From Silene conica (taxonomy: Eukaryota; Streptophyta; Magnoliopsida; Caryophyllales; Caryophyllaceae): a stretch of 64,000 nt of DNA. Position numbers and translations under genes: made by a program. This document shows, one piece after another, positions 20,173-30,131 of the stretch. Location of the stretch: NCBI GenBank assembly GCA_029255685.2, contig CM055313.2, positions 45,650,079-45,714,078 on the forward strand, written 5' to 3'. The notes below the pieces were generated by a model. It was not told the origin of the DNA. It did not search any database and was given only the letters and a program-made list of their open reading frames with translations. How positions within the stretch are numbered: the first letter of the stretch is position 1; each line of letters starts with the position of its first letter.

Positions 20173-22788
20173 ATGACAGAGGAAGCTACTATTGCCAGTC
20201 ACTCCATGCCTCAGGCAAAGGACCTATACAAAGGGTTCACTTTACCTGCAGGTACTGGGAAGCCATTCGAGGCCAAGCCCGCCTATATTACTATGGTTGA
20301 AAGAAACCAGTTTGGAGGCTCGGCCAATGAGGATGCTGCAAAGCATATTGAAATCTTCACATATTACATATGCTCGATTGCACCCCCAGAAGGAGTGACA
20401 CAGGATCAGATTAAGCAAACCATGTTTATCTTCTCTCTTAGGGACGCTGCGAGGGAATGGTACAGAGATTTAGACCGCACTGCTGCGGGAGTCACAGATT
20501 GGAATACCCTAGCCTTAGCATTCTACAGGAAATATTATTCTGCATCCAAGACTAATGCTTTAAGGGCGCAGATAACAAATTTTAAGCAAGGCCCCAATGA
20601 GGACTTTAGTGAGGCGTGGGACAGGTTCAAGAGACTTGTTCGATCCATACCACATCACGGATTCGAAAAATGGTTTCTTTGTAACCAGTTCTACAATGGC
20701 CTTTACGATGACAACAGGGCCTATCTAGACGCTGCAGCTAATGAGAGATTCCAAGATAATTCAGGAGAGACTAAGGGTCTCAAATTAATAGAAGATGTTG
20801 CTGTACACCGTGCTGAACATGGAACTTCCAGAGGTAATCAAAGGAAGTCTGAATATAACCTAGCAGCTATTGAGGCTTTGACGGCCAAGTTTGAAAAATT
20901 AGAGGCTGGAGGGAAGTTCGATCTAGGAAGTGGGAGCAAGGGAGGAATTTATCAGGTGAACGCCGTTCAAGACGGACCCTTTGCTTGTGAGAGGTGCGGT
21001 GGAGAAGGGCACGTGTCAAAATTTTGTACTTCATCCAACGAGATGTGTGCCGCTTTCCAACACTATCGTGGGAACAATTTCTATGACCCAAATAATAATA
21101 ATGTCCATCCCAACATGAGGTGGACAAGCCAGAATGTACTCACCCCACAACACATGCAACCTCAGCAAAATTCCACATATATCCCCCCACATAAGCAAGG
21201 TTTCCAAAAACCACCCTTCAACCCTCAACCACCTTCAAATCCACCACCCAACACAGACGCTCTTATCCAAAATATTATTGGGTTGGTTCAGAAGGAGTCA
21301 CAGGCTAGAGAGGCAGGGATGAAGATGTTAGAGTGTCAGATTGCCCAAATAGCGGGCAAGAATGATACTAAGGCTCCGGGTCAGCTTCCGACCAAGACGG
21401 ACCAGAAAAAAGAGACTCTAAACATCATATCCCTACGAAGTGGAGCTAAAGTGGGGGTCGAGAAAGAAAAACAGCCGAGTAGCAGCGAGGAAGGTCGACC
21501 GACGGAGGAGCCAAGTCGACCGACCTCAGAGCAGAACCCGAAAATTCTCGCTGAACAGGAGAGTGGTCGACCGACCGAGGAAGATGGTCGACCGACCACC
21601 GAGGCAGAACCAGAAGCCCCTTTTCGTCCCGAATTACCGAATAACTTAAGGGATTTTCTTTTCAGGGGTGATAAGACCCCTAGGTTTCTAAAGAGGGCTG
21701 CAAATACTGAATCTTCAGCCCCTCCCTTCCCAGAAAGACTCATACCTTCTAAGGATCAGGTATCTTTTGACAAATTTAAAGACGTAATTCGTTCATTAAA
21801 TGTTCAAGTTCCGTTTCTAGAATTAGTCCAACAGGTTCCTTCATATCTTAAATTTATGAGACAGTTTTTGTCAAGAAAGAGGTCTTTAGATAAGGTTCAG
21901 TCGGTGGCCCTCACTGAAGAGTCATCTAGCTTTTTAACACATGTTATTGCCCCTCACAAATTAGAGGACCCTGGTAGTTTTTCTGTCCCCTGCAATATAG
22001 GAACCTTCCCAGTTAAGAAGACTTTATGCGACTTAGGTGCCAGTATAAGTGTCATGCCCCTAAGCGTTGCCTTAAAATTAGGAATGACCGAATTTGCAGT
22101 AACCAGCATGACTGTCCAGATGGCAGATCGTACATCTATGGAACCTGTAGGGGTGTTGGAAAACATCCCTGTGCGTATTGACAGGTTTTTCTTCCCAGTT
22201 GACTTCGTAGTTTTGGACATCCCAGAGGATGCCCATATACCTATAATACTAGGAAGACCTTTCCTCCACACAGCAGGAGCAATTATAGATGTAGGCACTG
22301 GAACTTTGACCTTTAAAGTAGGAAAGCATTCTATTATATATGGCCTATCTTATAGGAAGAAGGATACTATGACCCCCATCACTTGTAATGCTATCACTTT
22401 TGAAAAGAAGTATGAGGTCATCACTACTTCTCCTACCTTATTGCCTATTCCTGTATCTGTTTTTACACCTCCGCCCCAGATTGGGAGCAATATGGAGGAC
22501 ACTTCTATTATGGCTAGTGCAGGAATTGGTTTGGGGAAACCCAAAGTGAAGGAAGTCATAGTTCAGAGAGGAGGAATGGGATGCTTAAGCTATAAAGAAG
22601 ATGAAGACCCGGATGTCGTGGATCGGGAAGAGAAGAAAAAGAGGAGGCAAGCTCAAGAGGAAAGGTCGTCGCATATGCTTTGCGACGGCGGGAAAAAGAT
22701 GTGTTTTGCTAGTCAAGAAAACACTGTGGAGACTACGGCGTGTCGTCAGAAACCGTGGTCGGATATTTTCCGCATCTTTAGCGGATAG
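20173..22788 (+). CDS. gag-pro: Athila1 gag-protease
   Basis: An open frame of 871 codons. Residues about 30-240 form the Ty3-type gag (TMFIFSLRDAAREWYRDL, LRAQITNFKQGPNEDFSEAW). CERCGGEGHVSKFC near residue 271 is the zinc knuckle. A Pro/Gln-rich linker and a Glu-rich, low-complexity stretch with repeated GRPT (residues about 441-475) follow. The aspartic protease region is at about 590-720 (LCDLGASISVMPLS, IILGRPFLHTAG). The GRPT repeats are encoded by two copies of the 33-bp bipartite motif, which fits in frame. The frame is also open upstream of this ATG to about 20005, so the true start is uncertain. No reverse transcriptase follows. Confidence 0.88.
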   Translation: MTEEATIASHSMPQAKDLYKGFTLPAGTGKPFEAKPAYITMVERNQFGGSANEDAAKHIEIFTYYICSIAPPEGVTQDQIKQTMFIFSLRDAAREWYRDLDRTAAGVTDWNTLALAFYRKYYSASKTNALRAQITNFKQGPNEDFSEAWDRFKRLVRSIPHHGFEKWFLCNQFYNGLYDDNRAYLDAAANERFQDNSGETKGLKLIEDVAVHRAEHGTSRGNQRKSEYNLAAIEALTAKFEKLEAGGKFDLGSGSKGGIYQVNAVQDGPFACERCGGEGHVSKFCTSSNEMCAAFQHYRGNNFYDPNNNNVHPNMRWTSQNVLTPQHMQPQQNSTYIPPHKQGFQKPPFNPQPPSNPPPNTDALIQNIIGLVQKESQAREAGMKMLECQIAQIAGKNDTKAPGQLPTKTDQKKETLNIISLRSGAKVGVEKEKQPSSSEEGRPTEEPSRPTSEQNPKILAEQESGRPTEEDGRPTTEAEPEAPFRPELPNNLRDFLFRGDKTPRFLKRAANTESSAPPFPERLIPSKDQVSFDKFKDVIRSLNVQVPFLELVQQVPSYLKFMRQFLSRKRSLDKVQSVALTEESSSFLTHVIAPHKLEDPGSFSVPCNIGTFPVKKTLCDLGASISVMPLSVALKLGMTEFAVTSMTVQMADRTSMEPVGVLENIPVRIDRFFFPVDFVVLDIPEDAHIPIILGRPFLHTAGAIIDVGTGTLTFKVGKHSIIYGLSYRKKDTMTPITCNAITFEKKYEVITTSPTLLPIPVSVFTPPPQIGSNMEDTSIMASAGIGLGKPKVKEVIVQRGGMGCLSYKEDEDPDVVDREEKKKRRQAQEERSSHMLCDGGKKMCFASQENTVETTACRQKPWSDIFRIFSG
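21493..21597. repeat. Two 12-9-12 units inside gag-protease coding sequence
   Basis: 21493-21525 (spacer GAGGAGCCA, one mismatch in each arm) and 21565-21597 (spacer GAGGAAGAT). Each is 33 bp, eleven codons, and encodes GRPT or SRPT arms. Confidence 0.9.
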
Positions 22789-22997
22789 TTGTTTCAAATT
22801 TCAGTTTTTAAGACAATTTACTTTTGTTGTGTGAGACCTTTTAATTTGGTTTGCTCGTAGTTTTAACTTTTTCCTTTATGCTTGTGTAGTTAAGACTTTA
22901 GACTTGTTTCTGGAATCTCGCGCATTTGTTGGGCGCATATACTTTTTCTTGCTTTTTCAGGTTGTACGAGGAAGCGAAGACCGCTGGGACATAGAGG

Positions 22998-23102
22998 GGT
23001 CGACCGACCAGATACACAGGTCGGTCGACCTAGTCGCTGTATCGCTGAAATTCATGTAGTCTACAGGAAGGTCGGTCCACCTACTATATGGGTCGGTCGA
23101 CC
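22998..23102. repeat. Two 12-9-12 units, Athila1 interior
   Basis: 22998-23030 (spacer AGATACACA) and 23070-23102 (spacer TACTATATG, the same spacer as the LTR unit at 18494). Confidence 0.9.
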
Positions 23103-24141
23103 TACCTGTCCGTCGCAGTCGGTTTGTTTCTTCCTCGGAGATCGTACAACCGTTCTTTGGTACTTGAGTGGCATTGCTAGCCACCAAAACCTCCCAGCTT
23201 ACGCTGGTTTGGGGAGGTTTTTCTCATACACTTATCCACCCAGTGAGTTTTTTCCAGTTTTTCCTTAATTTTTATTTATTCGCATCTTCCTTTTATTTTT
23301 TCCGAAACCTTTACTTAGGCTAATGCACAATGGGGACATTGTGCGGGTTGGTTTGGGGAATGTTTCATGTCACAGGCATTGCATTTTGTCACACGTTTAT
23401 TGCATTCCCGTATTGCATTGTTCTTTTCTTTATTTTCCTTATATATACAAAAATCCAAAAAAAAATAGAAAAATTCAAAAATTCAAAAATCCAAAAAAAT
23501 GCACGTTTATTTCAGCATATAGGTCGAGTCGGAACGAAAGTATTTCAAGGATGATTTAGCTATCTTACATGTTTATGCCTTTACCTTGCCTTGTCAACTT
23601 GTTTTAGTATGAGAGTCTTTTGCATATCTACGAGTTTTTGTCAAACTATCTGTATATCTTGAGACTTGACTTATACCGTGGCAACCTACTATACATTCTA
23701 AGGTTTAGAGCTTATTTCCTGGTTTCATTTTTAAACAAGTTGTCTAGGATGTGAGTAGTACTCCCCTTGGAACACGTTACATCAATATGCACAAACATGA
23801 ACTTGAATTGCTATATACTTGTCTTACTTCCTCGTTTTGTGAGTCTTGATACGTGCATTTAGGATCCCCTTTCTCATTTTTACCCATAAGCTTCACATAG
23901 ACAAAATTGCCTTTTTATTCCCCCAAAACTACATCCCATACTTAGCCTACCCTTCCAAGCTAGTATTTGTAGCTCTTGGTCCATCTTGAGGCATCTTGGT
24001 TTATATGCTATTTTGAGCAAAAAGAGAAAAGAAAGAAAGAAAGCAAGAAAAGAGAAAAAGAACAGAAAAATTCAGAAAAAGAAAGAAAGAAAAGAAAAAC
24101 GAAAAACGAAAAACGAAAAAATCAATATTTACAACAAAGTC

Positions 24142-24174
24142 AGTCGACCGACCACCTTCATAGGTCGGTCGACC
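24142..24174. repeat. One 12-9-12 unit, Athila1 interior
   Basis: AGTCGACCGACC, spacer ACCTTCATA, GGTCGGTCGACC, directly after the purine tract. Athila2 has a matching unit at 52325. Confidence 0.9.
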
Positions 24175-24865
24175 AACTGACAGCATCAGAAATTCAAAAT
24201 TTCGTTCTGAAATCCCTTTCTTTTGTACGTTATCACTCCCGTACCTCATTCAAAAATATTTTGGAGTCCTTTCTTATATGTAACGTGAGAGTTGTGCTAC
24301 AAAAGAGCACCTTCTTAATATCAAAAGTTGTGAAATATGTTGTTGGGAAACGGTTTTACTAGCTTGGCTACTAACCCCACATATCCAAAAACATCTTAAC
24401 CACTTTTTACCTTTTACCTCACATATCTTTCATTACCTCAATTGCATGTATCTAGGTGTAACACCCCCATTTATTTAAGGGCCTGAACTAGGACTCCTCA
24501 GATAAATACAGGTGTTACCATCTCGGTTACCCGAGGCAGTATATACAAAGGAAGATAAACAGTACTTTAAATTAAATTTAAACTCAAAACATGTTCTTAC
24601 ATATCCAAATATAAAACTGTTCTGATACAAATAAAAGTACAACTCATCAACTACTATCAAGTGATCTAGACTCTAGGCAGATCCGGGTCCATGCTTCTCC
24701 CTTCCCTGAGCTCCCAAAGTCCTTATACCTGTCAATCTGCTCCCCAATAAATTGGTTCATCACAGGTGTTCACGAATACACAGGGTCAACCACGAGGTTG
24801 AGTAGAGAAATCTGTAAACAAACCACATTACTATAAATAGAAAGTTGAACTTCTCCACTCCGAAT

Positions 24866-24992
24866 CACAGACCCTTTTTCTCCGCGCCAAACACAGACCC
24901 TTTATCTCCGCACCAAACACAGACCCTTTATCTCCGCACCAAACACAGACCCTTTATCTCCGCACCAAACACAGACCCTTTATCTCCGCACC
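24866..24992. repeat. 26-bp tandem repeat, about five copies
   Basis: The unit begins CACAGACCCTTTATCTCCGC and repeats about five times with very few differences. It lies inside the solo-LTR-like element and accounts for the repetitive small frames there. Confidence 0.92.
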
Positions 24993-25397
24993 ATATCGTA
25001 TCACAGAGTTATATATCACAATATACCAAACATATAACAATATATATGAACATGATTAATTTCAACCAGTAAACAGATTACACATCTCATATATGTAGTA
25101 TTCCCATACCTCGTAATTGCAGAAGAAAATGGCAAAGTGCACAACCGTTCTCAAAAGTGCTCCACACGAAAACTTCCAACTAAAAGTATATTACTTAATT
25201 AATAAACTTCCTACTCTCGTAACACGTATACACATTTCCATTTATAGTAACTTTCTATATATAGCAACTCCTAAAATAAATAGCTTCCAAAATAGATACG
25301 TTAGTTTTGAAATTCGAATCATTCAAATCATTAATTAAGACCCAATTTAAAATTGCCATAAATAAAATATTACACCATAAATACTAATTATATTACC

Positions 25398-25485
25398 ATA
25401 AATAACAAATCATAATAATGATAATAATATTAATAACAACAATAAGAATAATAACAATAATAGTAATAATAATAATAATAATAAT

Positions 25486-25516
<31 letters not shown>
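25398..25516. repeat. AAT/ATA microsatellite
   Basis: An almost uninterrupted run of AAT trinucleotides with a few substitutions. Confidence 0.9.
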
Positions 25517-26732
25517 TCACTAGAAGGACTCGAAAACAACCAGCCCTACTACTCGTTTTAAAACCGTGACAACCACCCTTAACCACCTACTCGACACCGA
25601 CACCCACTGCCCCTCAACACCACTGACCACCATCAACCACCACGACACACCCAGACCCTAAGACAACCGCCGACAACCACAACCCAAGCCTCTGAACTCT
25701 GACCAGAACCACACTCGCACCCCGACTCCTCTGAACAGCCCCTTTATCGACAACCATTACCACCACTAGGATTAACCACAACCACCACCAACACCACCTT
25801 CGACAGCCACCTGTAACCACGGTGGTGTTACTGTACTGACCTTCCCCGAGTCACCAGTAACACCACCCCCAACTCTCCCTGTACACGGACCAAAACCCAG
25901 AGACCCAAACCAGAAAGAAAACGACTCCTTGACAACCCCTGTTCAACCCCTTACACCACCATGACCAGCCACCCTTATCCCCTGTGACTACCACCAAAAC
26001 CAACCCTGGACTCCTATCCGACTCCCTGACCCATTACCAGTACCAACTAGGTACGAACCCAGACTCGACACAAACACTAAACTCACCCAGACGCGACAAC
26101 AGAGGGAAGACGAACCCAGAAAACTTGCACTGACCCTTAAACAACCACCCTTGCCACCGCCTTTACCACCAACGACCACCACCGACTAAGACAAAAATAA
26201 ACATTATATGACATACTATTAAAATCATACAACACGAGCAAGAATTAGAGACTTATAACAGATTACTTAAGTGACGAAAACCATAGAGACAAAACTGAGA
26301 TTAGCAACGAGTGTGTCATACCAGTTTCCTGGCTAATTCGAACCACCTTACGACGACCTATAACCACCGTACACAGGCTCCTCTCCTTCTCTGCTATGGC
26401 GGCTGGGTTTTTGTGTTATGAGATCTTGAATTTCATGCCTAGGGTTAGGGTAGACTAGGTCTTAAGTAAGGCGACAGGGTGTGTATGTGTGCTGAGTTTG
26501 CAATTCTCTAACCGTGGGCTTGTATTCCGCACGCATATCGAGGCCCATGGCCGTGTTGCCATGGGTCCTAGGTTCGAATCCCAACAAGTACTTACTACAC
26601 TAATTACACTATGGTAGCCAAGTCCCCAATTCGAGTCTCTCCCAAGCCCAAAACAACTCGTATAAAACGGGTACGAGTAAGCTTATAAAACAAATGATTT
26701 AAAATAAAAGAACTAAAAAGCGAGGTATTACA

Positions 26733-27112
26733 CTAGGCCACTTAAATGAGATTGTTATACGAAGTTGTAGAATTCTTATTCATGTTAGATTGCAGGCATG
26801 TTTCCATGGGTCGCAGTTAGGTGAGTGTCTCTACAAAATTACTTCTTTCTATCTTTTACTTATACTCACCCTATGCTTCATGAGTGTCTCGAGCGTACCG
26901 CGAGAGTCCATGGTATAAGTCTCAATAGCCTCTAGGTTTGCAAGTTTGATAACCTTATAACTCGTTTGCACGATTTGAATACTTTCTCATTTTGTACTTG
27001 GCATTGGTTTAGGCTTACATGTAAATTTCGCTCTGAGATTGAAATCGTTCCATTAGTTAAGATCGAGTCTATTTCTTGCTTGAGGGCAAGCAAGGGTTTG
27101 GTTTGGGGAATT
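26733..27112 (+). other. Athila1 interior resumed, with polypurine tract
   Basis: Matches Athila2 52640-53003. It ends in GGTTTGGTTTGGGGAA (27096-27110), the likely purine primer just before the 3' LTR. Noncoding. Confidence 0.8.
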
Positions 27113-27300
27113 TGATGCGTGTCTATTTTATGATGTTTTTCGTCTAATTTTACACGCATTTGGTCGCTCATTTACTATGTTTTAGCCCTTATTTCCCAAC
27201 AATAGTGTACTTTCGTATTTTTATGCACTTTTTTAGATTTATGGGGAAAAGAGACGATTTAGTACCAAATTCATGTCCTCGAGTCTTTTGCATAATTAAG
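27113..27300 (+). repeat. Athila1 3' LTR, first part
   Basis: Starts TGATGCGTGTC and matches 18222 onward. It is interrupted after TTAAG by copia C and resumes at 44274. Confidence 0.92.
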
Positions 27301-28297
27301 TGTTGGGGCTGGTGTCCTTGACAATTAAGTACAATGACTTATTAAATCTCTTTAAGGATCACAAGGGCATACTTTTGTATTATTACCAGTTGATCCACGT
27401 TTATCAATAACGGTTGGCTTGCTAGATAAGTTTGACGTTATTGTCATACGGATGGCGGTGATCAACTGGTCCCTATACGTCACACCTATAGGACACGTTT
27501 GAGAGATGTGAAGGTATGAAAATACAGTCACATTTTGCCGGATAAGATTAAACAGTTAGTCAGAGGTATTGACTATTAAATTAGTCAATAAGATGTTGAG
27601 ATTATTATTTAATACGGATTAAATAATTTTAGCTAATACGGATTACATGTTTAATTCGTAAATTAAATATAAACGGTAATATATTTAATTGAATATTGTA
27701 TTCGCGAATTAATATAAACAGTTATATTAATTTGGGTAATTATACAATATCGTATTTTGTCAGACCATTATTAATATATCGACTGTATTAATATCTGATA
27801 ACATGTTACGATTTATAATTAAAATCCCGCGAATAACTTATAGCTAAATGGGTCGAATCACGAATTAGAATAAGGTAAGAGTGGAAAGCCCACTCCTACC
27901 CTATTAGAATTTTCGGCCAAAACAACTACATAAGGAGGAGGACTCTCCTTATGTCAGTGACTCTTGTTTCACTGTTTAAACAAATCTCAAGAAAATTAGG
28001 GTTTTGAGAGCATTCTTCTCCCAAAACCTCAGATCTCACATCTAAAACCTTAATAGCTCTCCCAATATTGCAAGGCAGTTGGAGAGGATTTCTAGCACAC
28101 GCGGCCACGTCTCATTCTAAGTCTTGGGTGCAAGTTATAGGAGGGAATTTGTGTTAATTCCTGTTCTTAGGCCTTTCGCACAAGGACCAAAGGTTGATTT
28201 CTTTTCTTATCCTTTTTAATCTTATGACCATAAACGCAACTGTATTTTTCATTATAATCCTGCAAGTTTAGGGTGAATACATGCTTTATTCCCCACA
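27301..28297 (+). repeat. Copia C 5' LTR
   Basis: 997 bp, differing from 43272-44268 at two positions by eye. Confidence 0.95.
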
Positions 28298-28299
28298 AG

Positions 28300-28311
28300 T
28301 GGTATCAGAGC
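28300..28311 (+). other. Copia C primer-binding site
   Basis: TGGTATCAGAGC, complementary to initiator tRNA-Met, two bases after the 5' LTR. Confidence 0.93.
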
Positions 28312-28394
28312 CTTAAGCCATGAAAATTTTACTTTTGTGTTTTTCATAAGTTTATTTAAAAGATTTTGAAAAATCTCGTTTCTGCCGCTGTGTC

Positions 28395-28427
28395 GGTCGG
28401 TCGACCAGTTTTAGCGGTCGGTCGACC
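28395..28427. repeat. 12-9-12 unit, copia C leader
   Basis: GGTCGGTCGACC, spacer AGTTTTAGC, GGTCGGTCGACC. Both arms match perfectly. Confidence 0.92.
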
Positions 28428-28664
28428 GCCCCTGTGTGAGTTTTCTGTTTTTTTTTTAAACAGTTTCCTTTGTGAGTTTTCGATCTTGTTTTTCGATTCC
28501 TGTTTACATATTGTTAATTAATCGATATTCTTGACAATATGTGAACCCTTGTTGATGTTAATTTTGATTTACTTGTTTTAATCAAAATTTAAAGGTAAAA
28601 ACTTGTTTTAATTTCAAAAAGTGCAGCGTTTTGCGTTTTCTGAAATTCGTTTTTACTGCTTGTT

Positions 28665-28769
28665 GGTCGGTCGACCTAATTAATAGGTCGGTCGACCGAT
28701 TTTACTGTTGCAGAAATTTTCCGTTTTTCGGCAGGAGGTCGGTCGACCACAAGTTCTGGTCGGTCGACC
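28665..28769. repeat. Two 12-9-12 units, copia C leader
   Basis: 28665-28697 (spacer TAATTAATA) and 28737-28769 (spacer ACAAGTTCT). All four arms are perfect GGTCGGTCGACC. Confidence 0.92.
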
Positions 28770-30131
28770 TCCCCCCTGTAACGGACTCGTTTTTTATTTT
28801 TTTTTTTCTTTTCCCGAAAATAACATGTTTTATTTTCACATGGCTTACAATAATATACTGTGTACGGAAATAGTGTATTATTTAGTGAAACGGTTCACCC
28901 TCGTTTGATACATATTGTTTTAAAACAGTTTAAAATAATGGATTATATGTTTATTAAAATTGGTGATTAAAGCGGTATAGTCACATAATTTTAATCTTAA
29001 AAGGTGGTTTGGTATAAATTTATTAATCATAATAACAGTATTATGTCATATATAAATTTTATTTAGTTGATGCATTTTATTTATCGTCTTGTGAATGCCT
29101 TGAATGCTTTCAATAACGTATTTAATTTTTGCAAACGGTTGTAACTTAGTGTGGCCTTAGAAGATTGTGTCACCGTAATGATGGGACACGATCTTGCTTG
29201 TAATTTTGAGATCTTGAATCTCCGTTTTGGGTTTTTGCCATGTAATTACTTTTGTATTTAAATTAGAATGTATCTAGGACTACTTTTGTAATTTAAATTA
29301 GTAATTTTGTGAAGACCAAAGACAAGACGGAGACCGGATGCTCACTCTCGCTGCAAGGACCAAGATGGAACATCAAGACAAGCTTCTAGGGTCCAACGGT
29401 GGATTCCAAGTTGTTTTATGTTTATTTTGGTAGGATAGGCCACACTAGGACTTTTATTTACGTTTATTGCATTTATCTTTATGCTTTCATCGATAATAGC
29501 TTGCATCATATTCCGCCTAAAAACCAAACCACCTATATCATGCCTGAAAACTGACTCATGTAGAGGTTACGCGTTAGTTTTCTGTGACAATACAGATGTC
29601 ACATGTCAATTGCAAAGCCATCACTTTATTTAATTCATTCACGCATTTGCTAGATATTAGTTCACTTAATATGAATAAATAAAAGTTGATGGGGTCTTCC
29701 TCGTATAACCAAAAATTGAGACTAGTCTTTATAAATCAGCCTCCCATGAATCCCTTCTTCGTCGGTAGGCATAATATGACCCCTTCTACGTCGGGTAAGT
29801 GGGAACAGATGATTTATTTTATCTCAACATCATGGTCACTCGATAATATCCAGTGACTGAGATGGACTAATAGATAGGATTTACGGAAATCTATCGACCA
29901 AGAGTTCCAACGATTGGAATTAGCCAAACTGTGGGCTTATCAATATACGGAAATTGAGTCTTGGGATCATTTATATAATTCTTGAGGGAGATCAATTATA
30001 TAAATGCATGAGTCTACGAGTTTAAATTCAATTTAATATAGACTTAAATCACAACAATGAGTTGCTTATATGGTTTTGTTTTATATTCTTTTCAGTCTAG
30101 AACACGTTCAATTAAACTGCTGTATAACTAA

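Larger units (their letters stand above)
22789..24456 (+). other. Athila1 noncoding region after gag-protease
   Basis: No pol is seen. It contains three bipartite units, an A-rich tract (23455-23500) and a purine tract of AAAGAAAG repeats (about 24015-24120). The order of landmarks is the same in Athila2 (50979-52640), including GCACAATGGGGACATTGTGC near 23324-23343. That is a 20-bp inverted repeat, also present near 51514. Confidence 0.8.
24457..26732 (-). mobile_element. Solo-LTR-like insertion in Athila1
   Basis: A 2276-bp block with ends TGTAACACCCCC and GGTATTACA, flanked by the duplication CTAGG (24452-24456 and 26733-26737). TG...CA ends, a 5-bp duplication and the absence of coding sequence, primer site or paired LTRs fit a solo LTR of a Ty3-type element. 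The minus orientation is favoured because that strand begins TGTAATACCTCG, like Tekay LTRs, but it is not certain. It includes a 26-bp tandem repeat, an AAT microsatellite and a CCA-rich stretch (25560-26180). Confidence 0.7.
28312..30131 (+). other. Copia C leader (noncoding)
   Basis: A 1.8-kb AT-rich leader with three bipartite 12-9-12 units at its 5' end. A distal part (29690-29990) is distantly similar to the B, D, E and F leaders (CAAGAGTTCC, GTCTTGGGATCAT). No conserved AUG frame. Confidence 0.75.

Noticed and set aside
23976-24362. Lys/Glu-rich open frame in Athila1
   Set aside because: It translates a GAAA-rich purine tract; the matching region of Athila2 does not keep the same protein.
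24845-25072. Small open frame rich in Pro/Asp/Ser
   Set aside because: It only reflects a 26-bp tandem repeat, with no coding signature.
25560-26182. Open frames in the CCA-rich stretch, including Gly/Val-rich minus-strand ones
   Set aside because: Low-complexity composition of the solo-LTR-like element produces long frames by chance.
26521-26600. Possible tRNA or SINE from a box-B-like GGTTCGAATCC
   Set aside because: No convincing A box, cloverleaf or poly(A)/duplication pattern at the right distance. It lies within the solo-LTR-like element.
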